A DNA stretch of 64,000 nt from assembly GCA_028285035.1 (NCBI GenBank), contig JANQQF010000155.1:134387-198386 (forward strand), given 5' to 3'. Source of the DNA: Phycisphaerae bacterium (lineage in GTDB: Bacteria; Chloroflexota; Anaerolineae; 4572-78; J111). This document shows positions 16,942-25,045 of the stretch, one piece after another. The notes below the pieces were generated by a model. That model had not been told where the DNA came from and made no database searches. It saw nothing but the letters and a program-made list of their open reading frames with translations. Position 1 is the first letter of the stretch, and every line of letters starts with the position of its first letter. Position numbers and translations under genes: made by a program.

Positions 16942-18061
16942 CAGCAGCCTCCTTCATCTCGCCACTCGACGGCGTTGTTGGTGGCTTACGGCGTTGCCAC
17001 CATTGTTGTAATAGGGGGAATACCCGTTCAGCCGTAATCAATAGAATGATAATCGCCTGAATAATAAGAACCACTTCACGCGTAACATCTGAGGAGCGCT
17101 CCATAATTTGGGCACCGGTCCGAAGATACGCGTAAAATAGACCCGCTAATAACACCCCTTTAGGATCATTGCGGGCCAACAAGGCGACGACAATACCTTC
17201 AAAGCCGATGCCAGGTGACAGATTGAGCGTGAGTTGTTTTAAGAGACCATTTGACAGGTGTGCTCCAGCTAATCCAGCGAGAATACCACTAAGCCCCATA
17301 CTCATGGCCACGACCCATCTCGTATTGATGCCGCCATATTTGGCAAACTTCATATTGGCCCCAACGACACGAATTTCATACCCTAACGGCGTACGTGTCA
17401 TCAAAAACCAGGTAGCAACAACAGCGGCCAACATTACAAACAAGGCAATCGATACCCGTGTTCCTGAAATAACGATCGGGAAAATAGCTGACTCGGGGAA
17501 AAATTCAGTAGCCACAAAGCCAGCTGTCGGGTCTTTGAGCCATTGGGTGAGCAGTAGCCGATATAGCTGAATAGCGATAATGTTGAGCATCAGGGTACTG
17601 ACAATCTCATTGGCATTCATATAGGCCTTAAGAACACCAGGGATTAATCCCCAGATAAAGCCAACCGTCCCAGCCGCTAACAAAATCAGGCCGATGTGGA
17701 TGACCAAGGGGGCCTGCACGAACAAACTGACGATACCCGCCGCCAAAGCCCCTAAAAATAGCTGTCCTTCAGCCCCAAGGCTAAACTGTTGCGCGCGAAA
17801 AACGATGGCCACGGAAAGACCAAGTAGGGTGAGGGTAATACTCTCTTCGATCCAATTACCAAAACGATTCATCCCGCGAATTTGTAGCCCATTGTCGCCG
17901 AATGAAATTTTCGGAAACGGTCCGGTGAGCAACTCCCGAAAGGCAGCGACAGGCTCTTCGCTAACAAAGAGGGTGATAATAAACCCCAGGCCCAAGGCTA
18001 CCAGAACAACAGCAACAATACGGGCAAATTCAATCAAAAACTGCTTTCGATTTTGGTTCAC
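16931..18061 (-). CDS. nupP: Nucleoside ABC transporter permease, NupP/YufP type
   Basis: The 376-residue protein has about nine hydrophobic segments after a short cytosolic start. It fits the first permease of BMP-type nucleoside importers, which is longer than its partner and has an extended loop after the first helix (here about residues 35-75). The coupling-helix region GYEIRVVGANMKFAKYGG corresponds to the EAA-like loop of this subfamily. It lies 30 bases downstream of the ATPase gene and overlaps the second permease by 11 bases, so the two should be made in equal amounts. Inner membrane. Confidence 0.92.
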   Translation of the reverse strand: MNQNRKQFLIEFARIVAVVLVALGLGFIITLFVSEEPVAAFRELLTGPFPKISFGDNGLQIRGMNRFGNWIEESITLTLLGLSVAIVFRAQQFSLGAEGQLFLGALAAGIVSLFVQAPLVIHIGLILLAAGTVGFIWGLIPGVLKAYMNANEIVSTLMLNIIAIQLYRLLLTQWLKDPTAGFVATEFFPESAIFPIVISGTRVSIALFVMLAAVVATWFLMTRTPLGYEIRVVGANMKFAKYGGINTRWVVAMSMGLSGILAGLAGAHLSNGLLKQLTLNLSPGIGFEGIVVALLARNDPKGVLLAGLFYAYLRTGAQIMERSSDVTREVVLIIQAIIILLITAERVFPLLQQWWQRRKPPTTPSSGEMKEAADVV

Positions 18062-18091
18062 AATTGTGTTCTCCAGATTGGCACTGTTGTG

Positions 18092-19645
18092 CTACATGAT
18101 CGCTGCTAAATCAGTCGGGTCTTGGGTTTTAATACCCAGCATGTACAGCCCCAATTCCTCCTCGGTCAAATCCGGGGTATTTTCAAAAATCCCGGCCACT
18201 TTTCCTTTGTACATCACCGCAATTCGGTCGGCCAAGCTCATTACTTCAGCCAGGTCAGCGGAGATCAGCAACACCGCCCGTCCCTCGTTCCGCTTTTCCA
18301 CGAGCTGACCCCGTACAAATTCACTGGCTCCAATATCAATCCCACGGGTTGGTTGGGCCGCAATGAGCAACGAGGGATCGGATGAAAATTCGCGAGCCAC
18401 AATCACTTTCTGCATATTCCCCCCCGACAATGAACCAATCGGGGCATCATATCCAGCCGCTCGAATATCAAACTCTTTCATTAACGTTTCCGCTTGCTCC
18501 CGCAGTTTTGCCGAACTCATTACTCCAAATTGGGTAAATGGTGGTCGATAGTAGCGGTCAACCACTAAATTTTCAGCAATACTTGAAGTCAAGGCCACGC
18601 CGTTGGTTAAACGATCTTCAGGAATATGGGCCACACCAGCCCGTCTTACACCACGTGCACTTTGCCCAGCAATCGATTGGCCTTTGACAATGACCTCACC
18701 TGTTGTGGCAGGTTTTAGCCCGCTCAACACCTCAGCCAATTCAGTCTGCCCATTCCCTTCAACCCCAGCAATCCCCAAAATCTCTCCAGCATATACATTA
18801 AAACTGGCGTCATTGAGGAGTAATCGCCCTGTTTCGGCAACATAGCTTAAATTTCGAATTTCAGCGACAGCTTCGCCCCGCTGTTGTTTAGGCTTATCGA
18901 TCTGGAAGAATACATCGCGTCCAACCATCATTCGAGCAATATCTTCTTCGGTGACATCAATCGTATTTACCTGCCCTGTCACCTCACTATGCCGCATGAC
19001 AGTCACCCGGTCTGATATCTCCTTGACCTCAACCAACTTATGAGTGATAAAAATGACGGTTTTTCCCTGCATAACTAAACGACGGACCGCATCAAATAAA
19101 TCATCCGTCTCTTGGGGGGTTAAAACGGCGGTAGGCTCGTCTAAAATTAGTATATCAGCCCCACGATACAGCGTTTTCAAAATCTCGACCCGCTGCCGCA
19201 TCCCGACTGGGGTAGTCTCAATCCTGGCCGTAACATCAACCTCAAGCCCATATTCTTTGGCCAGCTCTTCCGTGATGCGAATGGCCTCTTCGCTGTTGAT
19301 AAAGCGTCCCTTGACAGGCTCTCGGCCCAAAACCACATTCTCTGCCACGGTAAAAGAAGGGACCAGCATAAAATTCTGATGCACCATCCCAATCCCCATG
19401 TCAATCGCTTGCAATGGATTTGGGATAACAACAGACTCTCCATTCAGCAGAATTTGTCCCGTGGTAGGCTGTTCCAAACCGTACAATATCTTCATCAAGG
19501 TACTCTTACCCGCACCATTCTCACCAACAAGTGCGTGAATCTCACCTTTTTCAACCGAGAAATTCACATTTTTGTTGGCCATCACACCATTTGGGTAGAC
19601 TTTGACAATGTCACGCATTTCAACTAATGGGGTCATAGGCATCAC
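18092..19645 (-). CDS. nupO: Nucleoside ABC transporter ATP-binding protein with two ABC domains (NupO/YufO type)
   Basis: The 517 residues contain two ATP-binding cassettes. The first has Walker A GENGAGKS, the Walker B region ILILDEPTAVLTPQE and His-switch FITHK. The second has a degenerate P-loop (GVEGNGQTE, without Lys) and the signature LSGGNMQK. This combination is standard for the sugar/nucleoside importers of the CUT2/BMP class. The protein energises purine nucleoside uptake with the two permeases and the lipoprotein encoded upstream. The gap to bmpA is 189 bases and contains a hairpin, so expression below bmpA is probably lower. Start at the ATG at 19645 or the Met two residues on; neither has a strong ribosome site. 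Confidence 0.94.
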   Translation of the reverse strand: MMPMTPLVEMRDIVKVYPNGVMANKNVNFSVEKGEIHALVGENGAGKSTLMKILYGLEQPTTGQILLNGESVVIPNPLQAIDMGIGMVHQNFMLVPSFTVAENVVLGREPVKGRFINSEEAIRITEELAKEYGLEVDVTARIETTPVGMRQRVEILKTLYRGADILILDEPTAVLTPQETDDLFDAVRRLVMQGKTVIFITHKLVEVKEISDRVTVMRHSEVTGQVNTIDVTEEDIARMMVGRDVFFQIDKPKQQRGEAVAEIRNLSYVAETGRLLLNDASFNVYAGEILGIAGVEGNGQTELAEVLSGLKPATTGEVIVKGQSIAGQSARGVRRAGVAHIPEDRLTNGVALTSSIAENLVVDRYYRPPFTQFGVMSSAKLREQAETLMKEFDIRAAGYDAPIGSLSGGNMQKVIVAREFSSDPSLLIAAQPTRGIDIGASEFVRGQLVEKRNEGRAVLLISADLAEVMSLADRIAVMYKGKVAGIFENTPDLTEEELGLYMLGIKTQDPTDLAAIM

Positions 19646-19792
19646 CGTTTTTTGTAAAAATAGGGATCAAATGGGCTTTTCATTGTTCGGATTGAACAAA
19701 GATCACAATTTTGTCAGTAATTGGCAAATAGTAACTGGCAATCAAATAATGAGCTTCAATTCCCAGTTACCACTTACTAATTACTAAAAGCG

Positions 19793-19819
19793 AGAGCAGC
19801 AGGTCATCCCTACTGCTCT
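19793..19819 (-). terminator. Hairpin after bmpA, likely partial terminator
   Basis: The minus strand shows an AGAGCAG/CTGCTCT stem extended past one mismatch to a 10-bp hairpin, beginning 15 bases after the bmpA stop. The following bases are only moderately T-rich (CGCTTTTAG). Such hairpins between binding-protein and transporter genes usually lower downstream transcription or protect the binding-protein mRNA. Confidence 0.5.
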
Positions 19820-19834
19820 TACATAAATCACAAC

Positions 19835-20911
19835 TTAGAATGCAGTATCAACTGTGATTTCACCGTCGACAATTCTCTTTTCAGCGGCATCAACAGTAGC
19901 TTTAACATCATCTGGGGTATTTTCGTCATAGAATTTGTTACGAGCCAGCCCTACACCACCTTCGGCGATACCCAGTGATTCCATCGTTCCATATTGAAGT
20001 TCGCCTTTGATATGCAAATCAATCGCTCGGAATAGCGAGTTGTCAACATTTTTCATCATTGAGGTTAAAATTCGGGCGGCTTGATCGGGATCAGCATCTT
20101 CAACGATCAGGGCTTGATCCGAGTCAACACCTAAAGCATAGCGACCATCTTCGGCAGCCGCTTCAAAAACACCTTGGCCTGTTCCCCCAGCAATCTGGAA
20201 AACAATGTCAGCACCTTGGCTATATTGAGCCTTGGTCAATTCTTTCCCTTTTGCCGGATCATTCCAGCTATCAGCAAACTGGCGAATCACTTGGATGTCA
20301 GGGTTCGTATCTTTAGCCCCTTGCTCATAACCAACCATAAAATCCAAAATTACCGGGATTTCCTGCCCACCGACAGAGCCGATGACCGCATCAGGATTCA
20401 TTCCGTCGATACCTTGGGTTGTCATTGCCGCAGCATAGACGCCTGCCAGATATGAGCCTTCATTTTGCTTGTACAAAACAGAGTAGACGTTATCACATTC
20501 ACAGCCTTCATAGTTTACTGGGGCATCAAAAATGATAAATTTTTTGTCAGGGTACTGGGGGGCAATAGCTTCTAGGAATGAGATCATTTGGAAGGTACCA
20601 ACGATAAAGAGATCATACTCCTTATTTTCAGCGGCATCAACCATCGCTGCTTCCCACTGAGTTTCATCTAAGCCTGCTTCAACCGTTTCAACTTCAATCC
20701 CTAGCTCGTTCGCCGCTCGATCGACACCACGTTGGGCTGAGTCAAAGAAGGACTTATCCCCCAAGACACCGTTGATAAACAAAACAACCTTCAGGGAGTC
20801 CTCACCCCCACTATCGCCACTAGAGCTTGCGGAGTCTCCACCACCGCCACAGGCTGCAACTAAAACTAATACGATTAACATCGAAAGTAGAACTGTTAAT
20901 TTTCGGAACAT
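19835..20911 (-). CDS. bmpA: BMP-family nucleoside-binding lipoprotein
   Basis: I place the start at the ATG at 20911, because GAGGAGAGAAAG precedes it directly; an ATG six codons upstream lies within that site. The 358 residues begin with a classic lipoprotein signal ending VLVAAC, then a Gly/Ser/Asp-rich tether, then a PnrA/BMP domain that binds purine nucleosides in related proteins. Landmarks are GDKSFFDSAQRG, IVGTFQM and GSVGGQEIPVILDFMVGYEQG. It is the solute receptor for the importer encoded downstream, tethered to the outer face of the cell membrane. The region upstream (20912-21118) has a TTGATAATTTAATG stretch on the minus strand but no clear promoter, and I found no purine riboswitch core. 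Confidence 0.94.
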   Translation of the reverse strand: MFRKLTVLLSMLIVLVLVAACGGGGDSASSSGDSGGEDSLKVVLFINGVLGDKSFFDSAQRGVDRAANELGIEVETVEAGLDETQWEAAMVDAAENKEYDLFIVGTFQMISFLEAIAPQYPDKKFIIFDAPVNYEGCECDNVYSVLYKQNEGSYLAGVYAAAMTTQGIDGMNPDAVIGSVGGQEIPVILDFMVGYEQGAKDTNPDIQVIRQFADSWNDPAKGKELTKAQYSQGADIVFQIAGGTGQGVFEAAAEDGRYALGVDSDQALIVEDADPDQAARILTSMMKNVDNSLFRAIDLHIKGELQYGTMESLGIAEGGVGLARNKFYDENTPDDVKATVDAAEKRIVDGEITVDTAF

Positions 20912-21118
20912 CTTTCTCTCCTCATACATACATCTAAATTAAACATTAAATTATCAACATATCTTACGCTACTTGAGTACTCGGACCAACAACACAGTTA
21001 GCCCGAATGACATGATACAGAGCATCACACCAGCTATTACAATGATCTTTGATTGTCTTTCAGATTATGCTGAGTTCACCTCCTTAAAAACTGGACTAAA
21101 CTATCGCATTGTGTTGTC

Positions 21119-22066
21119 TTATTCTAAGCCAAATGAGGTAGCGAGCTTTAACAAGTCTGTAAATTTTTGTGTATCAACAGTACGGGCAATCATCAAATTG
21201 GGTGGTTGATTATCATGACTCCGATAATCGACGATAGTAGCCCCTCGGCCCACGAGCGAACCTGTATCCACGGTCACGTGTCGCCGATCAAATTCTGTAA
21301 CAATGCTCGGAGACAAGGCTACGGCCGCAGCCAATGGATCTGCCCAAGCAATGGTCGATACATTCGCGCTTTCCATGAAGTTCTCCAAATGAACCGACAT
21401 CCGCCGCAAGAAATCTGCTTGGGTCGAAGAGGGAGAGATGATTTCACGCCATTGTTCGATTGGAGTGGCGTGATCAAGTGAGGCTTCCCAGGACACAAGC
21501 CACGTTCGATCTAGAAGAGAGGTACAGGCATCAAAGACAATTTGGGCTGCTTCAGGATCGACGGCAATATTAAATTCTGAGGCTGGCGTGGTATTCCCCC
21601 GACCATTAACGGAACCAGCCATGATTACAATTGAGCTAAAGTGGTCTAAAAAATCAGGGGCAAGACGGAGAGCAAGCGCAATATTGGTTAGAGGGCCTAA
21701 GGTTAATAAGTTTAGGTCACCAGAATATTGACGTGCTAGTCGAATCAGAGCTAAGGCAGCCGATTCATCCTCAATTGGGCGAGTGGGAAAGGCATCACTT
21801 GCTCCGCCTAGCCCATCCTCGCCATGGAACGCCTTGGCATCAAAAGGCTCATATTGTAAAAGCGGTTTGGCGCTGCCTTCATAGATGGGAATTTGTGGGG
21901 CGCTCATCGCATTTAGGACAACCCCAACATTGTATGTGGCTTGATGTAAGGGGATATTGCCAACAACACTGGTGATGGCCTCAACCGTCGCCTCTGGATG
22001 GCCCAAAATCATCATCAAAGCCACTGCATCATCAATTCCCATATCTGTATCAACTAGAAATCTCAT
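21119..22066 (-). CDS. Nucleoside hydrolase (IUNH family), second copy
   Basis: The 315-residue protein starts with the metal-binding motif FLVDTDMGIDDAVAL and has GPLTNIALAL, IMAGSVNGRGN and EFNIAVDPEAA, all expected in nucleoside hydrolases. It differs considerably from the other hydrolase of the island (DTDMGIDD against DTDPGVDD), so a different base or sugar preference is likely. It lies 7 bases downstream of a ribokinase gene, giving a minimal pair that releases ribose from a nucleoside and phosphorylates it. About 207 bases, probably holding the bmpA promoter, separate its stop from bmpA. Cytoplasmic. Confidence 0.93.
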   Translation of the reverse strand: MRFLVDTDMGIDDAVALMMILGHPEATVEAITSVVGNIPLHQATYNVGVVLNAMSAPQIPIYEGSAKPLLQYEPFDAKAFHGEDGLGGASDAFPTRPIEDESAALALIRLARQYSGDLNLLTLGPLTNIALALRLAPDFLDHFSSIVIMAGSVNGRGNTTPASEFNIAVDPEAAQIVFDACTSLLDRTWLVSWEASLDHATPIEQWREIISPSSTQADFLRRMSVHLENFMESANVSTIAWADPLAAAVALSPSIVTEFDRRHVTVDTGSLVGRGATIVDYRSHDNQPPNLMIARTVDTQKFTDLLKLATSFGLE

Positions 22067-22073
22067 ATTAAGA

Positions 22074-23009
22074 TCACCCTGATGACTGCATATTTTCTGC
22101 TAAAAAAAGATCAAATTCATCGCGAGTCGGCATCGACGGTTGCGCCCCGGCTTTGGTTGTAGATAAAGCCCCCGTTGCTGCCCCCCAACGTACGGCAGTG
22201 GGGAGTGGCAGGCCTTCAACTAATGCGGTTGCTAAGCCCCCGTTAAATGCATCGCCAGCGGCCACTGTATCAATTGCATCCACCTTGAATGCTGGCACAA
22301 ATTCCGCCGTATGGGTCAAGCGTGATGCGTAATACGCTCCTTGAGCACCAAGTTTAATAATTGCTGTTTTGGCCCCTCGTTCTAAAAATACATTAGCTGC
22401 CTGTTTCGCATCTTCAACCGTTTTCACTGGAAAGCCAACCAAATACCCAGCTTCAATCTCATTTGGAGTAATAATATCTACCAAGCCATAAAGTTCGTCA
22501 GGAATATCTTGTACTGGAGCAGGATCGAGAATAACGGTTAATCCTTTTGACTGTCCCAATTGAGCCGAAGCAACCGTGACTGCCAAAGGCACCTCTAACT
22601 GCAATAGTAACAGCTTCACGTCAGCCAGGGCCGCATCCAAACGCTGCACATCAGTCTGATCAACGCGATTGTTTGCCCCTGGTATAACAATGATGCTGTT
22701 TTGGGCTGTATCATCAACGGCGATAATCGCCACACCCGAAGAAATTGTATTATCCACAAAAACTGCAGTTACGTCAATTCCGTTGTTAAACAGATTTTGT
22801 TGAAGGGCTTGCCCGAAGTCATCTTGGCCCACCCGACCGACCATACGGGTGGGTAGACCTAGCTGGGCAGTGGCGACAGCTTGATTTGCGCCTTTACCAC
22901 CGGGCGCAGTGAAAAAATCATAACCAATGAGGCTTTCAGCAGGCTGGGGCAGGCGAGGGGTGCGTGCTACCAAATCCATATTGATACTGCCGAGCACAGC
23001 AATGGTCAT
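22074..23009 (-). CDS. rbsK: Ribokinase
   Basis: The start is the ATG at 23009 (MTIAVLGSINMDLV), which follows GGAGGGGAGA; a longer reading adds nine residues overlapping that ribosome site. The 311 residues hold the two ribokinase signatures: FFTAPGGKGANQAVA near residue 40 and DTVAAGDAFNGGL near 250, with the catalytic Asp present. The reaction is ATP-dependent phosphorylation of D-ribose to ribose 5-phosphate. Of the four PfkB proteins here this is the closest to true RbsK. It is the first gene of the nucleoside island and precedes the second nucleoside hydrolase by 7 bases. Cytoplasmic. Confidence 0.93.
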   Translation of the reverse strand: MTIAVLGSINMDLVARTPRLPQPAESLIGYDFFTAPGGKGANQAVATAQLGLPTRMVGRVGQDDFGQALQQNLFNNGIDVTAVFVDNTISSGVAIIAVDDTAQNSIIVIPGANNRVDQTDVQRLDAALADVKLLLLQLEVPLAVTVASAQLGQSKGLTVILDPAPVQDIPDELYGLVDIITPNEIEAGYLVGFPVKTVEDAKQAANVFLERGAKTAIIKLGAQGAYYASRLTHTAEFVPAFKVDAIDTVAAGDAFNGGLATALVEGLPLPTAVRWGAATGALSTTKAGAQPSMPTRDEFDLFLAENMQSSG

Positions 23010-23148
23010 TCTCCCCTCCCTGTGAGAGACAATCAAATTACCGATGGGCCATTATAGTGGATTTGGAAATCGTGGTCAAAATGAAAGTGGTACAGGTATT
23101 TTTTCGAAGGGCAAATAAATTCAACGCTCAAAATTTTCAGGCTTAATC

Positions 23149-23176
23149 AAAAAGAGTCTACTTATCCAGTAGACTC
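23149..23176 (-). terminator. Intrinsic terminator
   Basis: On the minus strand a 9-bp stem (GAGTCTACT/AGTAGACTC, 5-base loop) is followed by TTTTTG. It lies about 80 bases beyond the stop of the radical SAM gene at 23259 and separates it from rbsK. Confidence 0.8.
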
Positions 23177-23258
23177 TCAATGCTAGCTAGGTTCCTCTAC
23201 GATTTAATTTTCTACTTGAAAGTCATCGTAAATCGTTAATCAAAAACCGTAAATATCC

Positions 23259-24701
23259 TTATGCTTCCATTTGCATAAAGTGCTTGGCGTTCTCCCAAAT
23301 GACTTTTGGCGTTATCTTGATTGGGTGAACCCGACGAGTAATCGCCCAGCCTTTCCACAATTTATGCATCCACCAGTAGGAAATGTCAAAGAATTTTGAG
23401 CGAGGTACTTTAACCATCATTCGGATCACCGGCTCCAACCAAGGGAACTCGACCCCGATGGCAAACCAGCGCTGTAAATATTCCATTTGATGCTTTTCTT
23501 TATCATCCCGCATCAGGATTGAGCTATCCCAGGCAATCGCCCCGATATCCTCAAAGCTACCAGCCATATGACCGTTTTCTTCCGTAAACTCACCTAGCTC
23601 TGTAGCTGGGTATGGTTGGAACAAAAAGGCGTGGGCGTATTTCACTTTAGTCTCAGCATTGAGGCGCATCGTATCAATATCATCCTCAAGAGTCGCTGTT
23701 GGCAAAGCTAAAATATTGGTTGCAGTCAGGTTAATGCCTGCTTCGTGCAGCAAGCGGCCAGACTCAATGATGGTTTCACGAGACATTTTTCGCTTGAGCA
23801 AGTCATTACGGAGGCGATCATTCCCGGCTTCAATCCCCATACTCACTGTATTCGCCCCTGCTTTTTTGAGCAAAGCCACTTTTTCAGGCGTAATCAGGTT
23901 TGAACGAACGTTACAGAAGAAAGGCAGACCGACTTCTTTAGGGAATTTATCAGCAAATTCCTCCAGCCAGTCAACGTAAATAATGAAGAGATCATCCAGG
24001 AATACAACTTGTTCTAGCGGGTATCGCTCTCGAATCCAGTTTACTTCTTCGATGACCGACTCAACACTACGTTGATAACCTCGCTTCTCACGGGTATAAA
24101 TTTTATACCAAGCGTGGTTGAAGCAATAGGTGCAGTGGTATGGACACCCTCGGCTGGCCATAAAGTGCTTGATTGGGCTACGACGCGTCACCTGATGCTT
24201 ATCATAAATCAGTTCACGATCCGGAATAGGCAAGTCGCCAAGCGTACGAATGAGGGGGCGTACCGGGTTTTTGACAATTTCGCCATCAATCTTAAACCAC
24301 CAGTTTGGAATATCTGGGTTCAAGCCACCGTTATCAAGGCTATTGGCGAGATCAACCATCGGGCCTTCACCCTCACCAACACAAACGCCATCTAACGTTT
24401 CTTCCTGAACAATATCCGGGAAGAAGGTAGGGTGAGGGCCACCCATAACGGAAAGTGGTTTGTGACCATTCAACGCTTCTTTAATTTGTCGATTAAGCTT
24501 GAGGTAATAATGTTGTGATCCTGTCATCACGCTGTAACCGATGATGTCAGGCTGATATTTTTTCGCAAACTCAACTGGATCTTCTTGAGCAGCGACAGTT
24601 AGGGCAACGTCATGGCCCGCTTCTTTTAATACTGCTGAGATTGACATGACCCCTTGCGGTTCATAATCAATTTGTTTTTCTACCCAAAGGACTTTTGCCA
24701 C
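23259..24701 (-). CDS. B12-binding-type radical SAM protein
   Basis: The 480 residues split into an N-terminal Rossmann domain (about 1-150, with [12 protein letters not shown] and [12 protein letters not shown]) of the kind that binds cobalamin in BchE/HpnP-like enzymes, and a radical SAM barrel. The [4Fe-4S] motif is [12 protein letters not shown] at about residues 183-194 (CxxxCxxC). The B12 base-off DxHxxG motif is absent, as in many members of this class. The C-terminal 100 residues are basic and Trp-rich and might touch the membrane. The reaction is unknown; relatives do methylations, ring closures and lipid modifications. It is related in layout to the genes at 28496 and 30216. An isolated transcript, ended by a terminator, is likely. 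Confidence 0.9.
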   Translation of the reverse strand: MAKVLWVEKQIDYEPQGVMSISAVLKEAGHDVALTVAAQEDPVEFAKKYQPDIIGYSVMTGSQHYYLKLNRQIKEALNGHKPLSVMGGPHPTFFPDIVQEETLDGVCVGEGEGPMVDLANSLDNGGLNPDIPNWWFKIDGEIVKNPVRPLIRTLGDLPIPDRELIYDKHQVTRRSPIKHFMASRGCPYHCTYCFNHAWYKIYTREKRGYQRSVESVIEEVNWIRERYPLEQVVFLDDLFIIYVDWLEEFADKFPKEVGLPFFCNVRSNLITPEKVALLKKAGANTVSMGIEAGNDRLRNDLLKRKMSRETIIESGRLLHEAGINLTATNILALPTATLEDDIDTMRLNAETKVKYAHAFLFQPYPATELGEFTEENGHMAGSFEDIGAIAWDSSILMRDDKEKHQMEYLQRWFAIGVEFPWLEPVIRMMVKVPRSKFFDISYWWMHKLWKGWAITRRVHPIKITPKVIWENAKHFMQMEA

Positions 24702-25045
24702 GAGAGCTCCTCCTGATTACGATAAAATCGTAATTTATCCAAAACCTAATTTTTATGTAAATCACGTGGGACAAGAGTCCAACGCCAATATAGACAAAAC
24801 TTTGACAAAATCCCACAAATACATCTCGGATTATATGAGAGCCTTGTGAATTTGTCAACTTTAGAGTTACTTAAGTATACGATCTTAATGACCAAATATT
24901 AGTGCAGTGTAAAGTAGATTTTTGACCTTTTTAATCAGACTTTTCATTTCAATAAACTCAGTACCTTGCGCTATACCTGGATTTTACACTGCTTAAGTGC
25001 TCTGATCTAAAATATTCAAATGTCCGAATGCTTCTTTACAGAGCA
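24702..25045. other. Gene-free stretch with long inverted repeats
   Basis: These 344 A+T-rich bases hold no credible gene. Two inverted repeats are present: GCAGTGTAAA at 24904-24913 against its complement at 24983-24992, and AGTGCTCTG at 24996-25004 against CAGAGCACT at 25039-25047, the latter reaching into the stop codon of the FHA gene. They may fold behind that gene as a bulky terminator. The right-hand part also serves as the leader of the radical SAM gene at 23259, but I see no clear promoter. Confidence 0.5.
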
